Source of the DNA: Cohnella pontilimi
GTDB lineage: Bacteria; Bacillota; Bacilli; Paenibacillales; Paenibacillaceae
Reading direction: 5' to 3'
Assembly: GCF_005049045.1 (NCBI RefSeq)
Contig: NZ_SUPK01000006.1
Location: forward strand, 1 to 64,000
Length of the DNA stretch: 64,000 bases
The position numbers and the translations under genes were made by a program. A model generated the notes under the pieces. The model had not been told where the DNA came from. It ran no database searches and saw only the letters and a program-made list of their open reading frames with translations. Shown one piece after another: positions 61,833 to 64,000 of this stretch. How positions within the stretch are numbered: position 1 is the stretch's first letter; every line of letters starts with the position of its first letter.

Positions 61833-62456
61833 TTAGCCCTGCAATCCATTTTTAACCCACTGTGCGACTGTGACCACTCTTTTCGCTTGATGGATGACGG
61901 CGGCCCGTATATCACTTTCATTGTCACGAATTTTGTTGTTTTGGTCGACACTCACGCTCGTACCGTAAGGATTCCCTCCCGCAGCGAACAGGGCTTGATC
62001 CGTGTACCCTGGTGCAACTACAATAGCTCCCCAGTGGTACATCGTTGTGTATAGATTCAGAATCGTCGCTTCTTGACCGCCATGGCTATTTTGGGCAGAG
62101 GTCATCGCACTTACAACTTTATTGACCGTTTTGCCGTGGAACCAAATGCCGCCCGTCGTGTCCAAAAATTGTTTTATTTGAGAAGCGATATTTCCGAAAC
62201 GTGTCGGGGTGCTGAAGATGATGGCATCAGCGGCGACAATATCATCAGGCGTCACGACAGGGATGTTTTTTGTCGCCTCCGCATGAGCCTTCATCGCTGT
62301 GTTGCCGTTAATGACAGTTTCGGGCATTAATTCCTCTACCTTGTAGACCGATACATCCGCGCCCGCTGCCTTCCCGCCCTCTTCAGCCCAGCGCGCGAGC
62401 TGGTAGTTTGTTCCCGTTGAACTGTAATATACGACGGCTAATTTCACGTCTGGCAT
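61833..62456 (-). CDS. wrbA: WrbA-type NAD(P)H:quinone oxidoreductase
   Basis: A 207-residue flavodoxin-fold quinone reductase. FMN loop YYSSTGTNYQLARWAEEG, then PTRFGNIASQIKQFLD and MTSAQNSHGGQEATILNLYT, HWGAIVVAPGYT. ATG about 13 bases after AAAGGA. Reduces quinones to quinols as protection against redox cycling. Confidence 0.85.
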   Translation of the reverse strand: MPDVKLAVVYYSSTGTNYQLARWAEEGGKAAGADVSVYKVEELMPETVINGNTAMKAHAEATKNIPVVTPDDIVAADAIIFSTPTRFGNIASQIKQFLDTTGGIWFHGKTVNKVVSAMTSAQNSHGGQEATILNLYTTMYHWGAIVVAPGYTDQALFAAGGNPYGTSVSVDQNNKIRDNESDIRAAVIHQAKRVVTVAQWVKNGLQG

Positions 62457-62570
62457 TTTTAATCATCGTTCCTTTCTTCGATGCGGCCAATTCCCAGAAA
62501 TTGACTCATGGGGCTAGGATTAGCATCCGATATGCCGGTTATTCGTCCTATATCCCATAGCCGATGAATG

Positions 62571-62604
62571 AAAACGGGCTGAGGCTCTTCTCCTCAACCC
62601 GTTT
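62571..62604. terminator. Terminator of the aldo/keto reductase gene
   Basis: AAAACGGGcTGAGG/CCTCAaCCCGTTTT arms with a 6-base loop. T tracts lie on both strands, so it is bidirectional. Confidence 0.75.
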
Positions 62605-62646
62605 TATTGTTTGCCGCAAACCGATTGCGCTGCGACCAAGCACCGA

Positions 62647-63627
62647 TTACAGAGCGCCGACAACCCGGTGTGGTACGTACGGCTCTTCCAGCGACGCCAT
62701 CTCTTCGGGTGTCAGTCTGAGTGAAAGAGCGGCTGCGGCATCCTCGAGATGGGAAATTTTCGTCGCTCCGATGATGGGGCCCGTGACCGGTTCTTTCTGC
62801 AGCAACCAGGCGATCGCGACATGAACACGGGGAACGCCGCGTTGCTCCGCGATGGCTGCGAGCCGCTCGACAATCACCCGATCCGCATCTGCAGTGGCAT
62901 CGTACTTGGCTTTCTGTACCTGATCGGTTTCGGAACGATTCGTTGTTTCCGACCAATCGCGCGTCAATCTTCCCGAAGCGAGCGGACTGTAAGGGATTAC
63001 ACCTATTTTTTCAGCCCTGCACAGCGGCAGCATCTCCCGCTCCTCTTCACGGTAGATCAGGTTATAATGGTTCTGCATCGATACAAACCGGGTCCAGTTG
63101 TTTTTCTCCGCCACATGCAGCGCCTTCAGAAACTGCCAAGCATACATGGCAGATGCGCCGATGTATCGTGCCTTTCCGGCCTTGACGACATCATGCAAAG
63201 CTTCCATCGTCTCTTCGATAGGCGTATTGTAATCCCAACGATGAATTTGGTACAAATCCACATAATCTGTTCCGAGTCTCTTTAAGCTCTTATCGATTTC
63301 ACTCATGATAGCCTTACGGGAAAGCCCGGCACCATTTGGACCTTCATGCATACTGAAGTGGACTTTGGTCGCGAGAACAATCTCATCTCGATTGGAGTAA
63401 TCCTTCAGAGCTCGCCCAACAATCTCCTCACTCGTTCCGTCGGAATATACATTCGCCGTATCAAAGAAATTTATACCCAGGTCTAACGCTTTTTTTATGA
63501 TCGGTCGACTGTTCTCTTCGTTAAGCACCCATTGATGCACCCACCGCTCTGCTACACCAAACCCCATACAGCCAAGACAAATCCGGGATACTTCCAAGCC
63601 GGTATTTCCGAGTTTCACATATTCCAT
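62647..63627 (-). CDS. Aldo/keto reductase
   Basis: A 326-residue (alpha/beta)8 oxidoreductase: start MEYVKLGNTGLEVSRICLG, active-site Asp in NFFDTANVYSDG, Lys in ATKVHF, His in YQIHRWDYN, and C-terminal NADPH motif GPIIGATKISHLEDA. Resembles YhdN/YajO-type reductases. ATG 11 bases after AAAGGAG. Substrate unknown. Confidence 0.85.
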   Translation of the reverse strand: MEYVKLGNTGLEVSRICLGCMGFGVAERWVHQWVLNEENSRPIIKKALDLGINFFDTANVYSDGTSEEIVGRALKDYSNRDEIVLATKVHFSMHEGPNGAGLSRKAIMSEIDKSLKRLGTDYVDLYQIHRWDYNTPIEETMEALHDVVKAGKARYIGASAMYAWQFLKALHVAEKNNWTRFVSMQNHYNLIYREEEREMLPLCRAEKIGVIPYSPLASGRLTRDWSETTNRSETDQVQKAKYDATADADRVIVERLAAIAEQRGVPRVHVAIAWLLQKEPVTGPIIGATKISHLEDAAAALSLRLTPEEMASLEEPYVPHRVVGAL

Positions 63628-63904
63628 TCATCGATTCACTCCTTTGGCTTTTATCGGATCACGCTACATAAAGAGTCTACCATCTGGAGTTAACTGGTAA
63701 CAGATCGGAATGGTGCATGTCATCCACGTATTTTACGTACATAAGCATGTCCATAAGCCGGGTTTTCGGCAGTTTTATTTTCTAGGATTAGGCGTTTAAA
63801 CAGTCGCCGAATATCCGTGTGTGCCCATTTTCTTTCGGGCAAGTATCACGATTTGTATGTGACGAATACGTTGAAATCATCAATATCAAGGAGGAATTTC
63901 AACA

Positions 63905-64000
63905 TTGGAGCCTCATAAAGTGTTGCCTTTGCAGGTTGCTCCTGTCGTCCCCGTTCAAGCACCCAAGTTTCTACAGTCAACAATTGTTTCTATTCCATAT
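63905..64000 (+). CDS. Partial gene at the right edge
   Basis: AAGGAGG lies 10 bases before TTG at 63905, which opens 32 codons that run off the edge (EPHKVLPLQVAPVVPVQAPK and onward). The peptide is Pro/Val/Gln-rich. No family recognised. The 270 bases before it contain AT-rich hairpins but no gene. Confidence 0.45.
   Translation, partial: MEPHKVLPLQVAPVVPVQAPKFLQSTIVSIPY

Noticed and set aside
1..64000. CRISPR arrays, tRNA or rRNA genes, prophage
   Set aside because: No regularly spaced direct repeats, no recognisable tRNA cloverleaf or CCA-type ends, no rRNA-like stretches, and no phage structural genes were seen by eye.

Overview
The window looks like a chromosomal segment of an aerobic, endospore-forming Firmicute, most likely Paenibacillaceae (Paenibacillus, Cohnella or similar). 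The evidence is a complete GerA-type germinant receptor operon, CotF-like coat protein, YmaF, two YjcZ-type mini-proteins, a SleL/YaaH-type cortex glycosidase, sporulation-type diadenylate cyclases, SleB-like and stalk-domain (copper amine oxidase N-terminal) proteins, many ABC importers, and strong AGGAGG ribosome binding sites with frequent GTG/TTG starts. Genus is inferred, not shown. Most genes lie on the minus strand.

Layout. 1-5.9 kb: start of a possible transposase at the left edge, then an oligopeptide ABC operon (oppABCDF order on the minus strand). 6.2-12.6 kb: quinone reductase, CotF-like coat protein, nicotinamidase-like hydrolase, two coupled NAD-dependent epimerases behind stacked palindromes, a DMT exporter and a DUF2238 membrane protein. 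12.6-16.2 kb: sugar ABC operon with a consensus sigma-A promoter, an operator-like inverted repeat and a catabolite (cre) site. 16.2-20.9 kb: MBL hydrolase, a stand-alone helicase C-terminal lobe divergent from a ParB-like protein, aldehyde dehydrogenase, and a decayed SDR gene. 20.9-26 kb: stress proteins, ArsR-DUF2087 regulator, an ATPase with one damaged P-loop, a YjcZ-like gene, an exported protein. 26-31 kb: frameshifted yitT-like gene and ger operon. 31-36.4 kb: small membrane, lipo- and secreted proteins, SleB-like hydrolase, methyltransferase, second YjcZ-like gene. 36.4-40.8 kb: glycine-betaine ABC transporter (opuA), a TIR-like protein and a BusR-type (GntR + RCK_C) regulator. 40.9-46.2 kb: GH130 enzyme, DUF2935, YmaF, signal peptidase I, peptidase, stalk-domain protein. 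46.4-52.3 kb: molybdenum hydroxylase cluster with its maturation genes. 52.3-57.6 kb: YesM-type kinase, TRAP transporter with two promoters of the same architecture, and an isomerase remnant. 57.8-58.6 kb: guanidine-I riboswitch and an SMR exporter pair. 58.7-64 kb: deleted FMN reductase, SleL-like glycosidase followed by two tandem CdaS-like diadenylate cyclases, WrbA-like flavoprotein, aldo/keto reductase, and a partial gene at the right edge.

How the parts may work together. Both ends of cyclic di-AMP signalling are present: a sporulation-type synthase pair (60.5-61.8 kb), whose second member has lost the RHR motif, and a BusR-type sensor next to the osmolyte importer that BusR represses in lactic acid bacteria. 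The TRAP transporter appears to be controlled by an AraC-type activator and catabolite repression. Three separate genes (an SDR, a TIM-barrel isomerase and an FMN reductase) keep both ends but have lost their middle, and a fourth (yitT) has a one-base frameshift, so gene decay is visible across the window.
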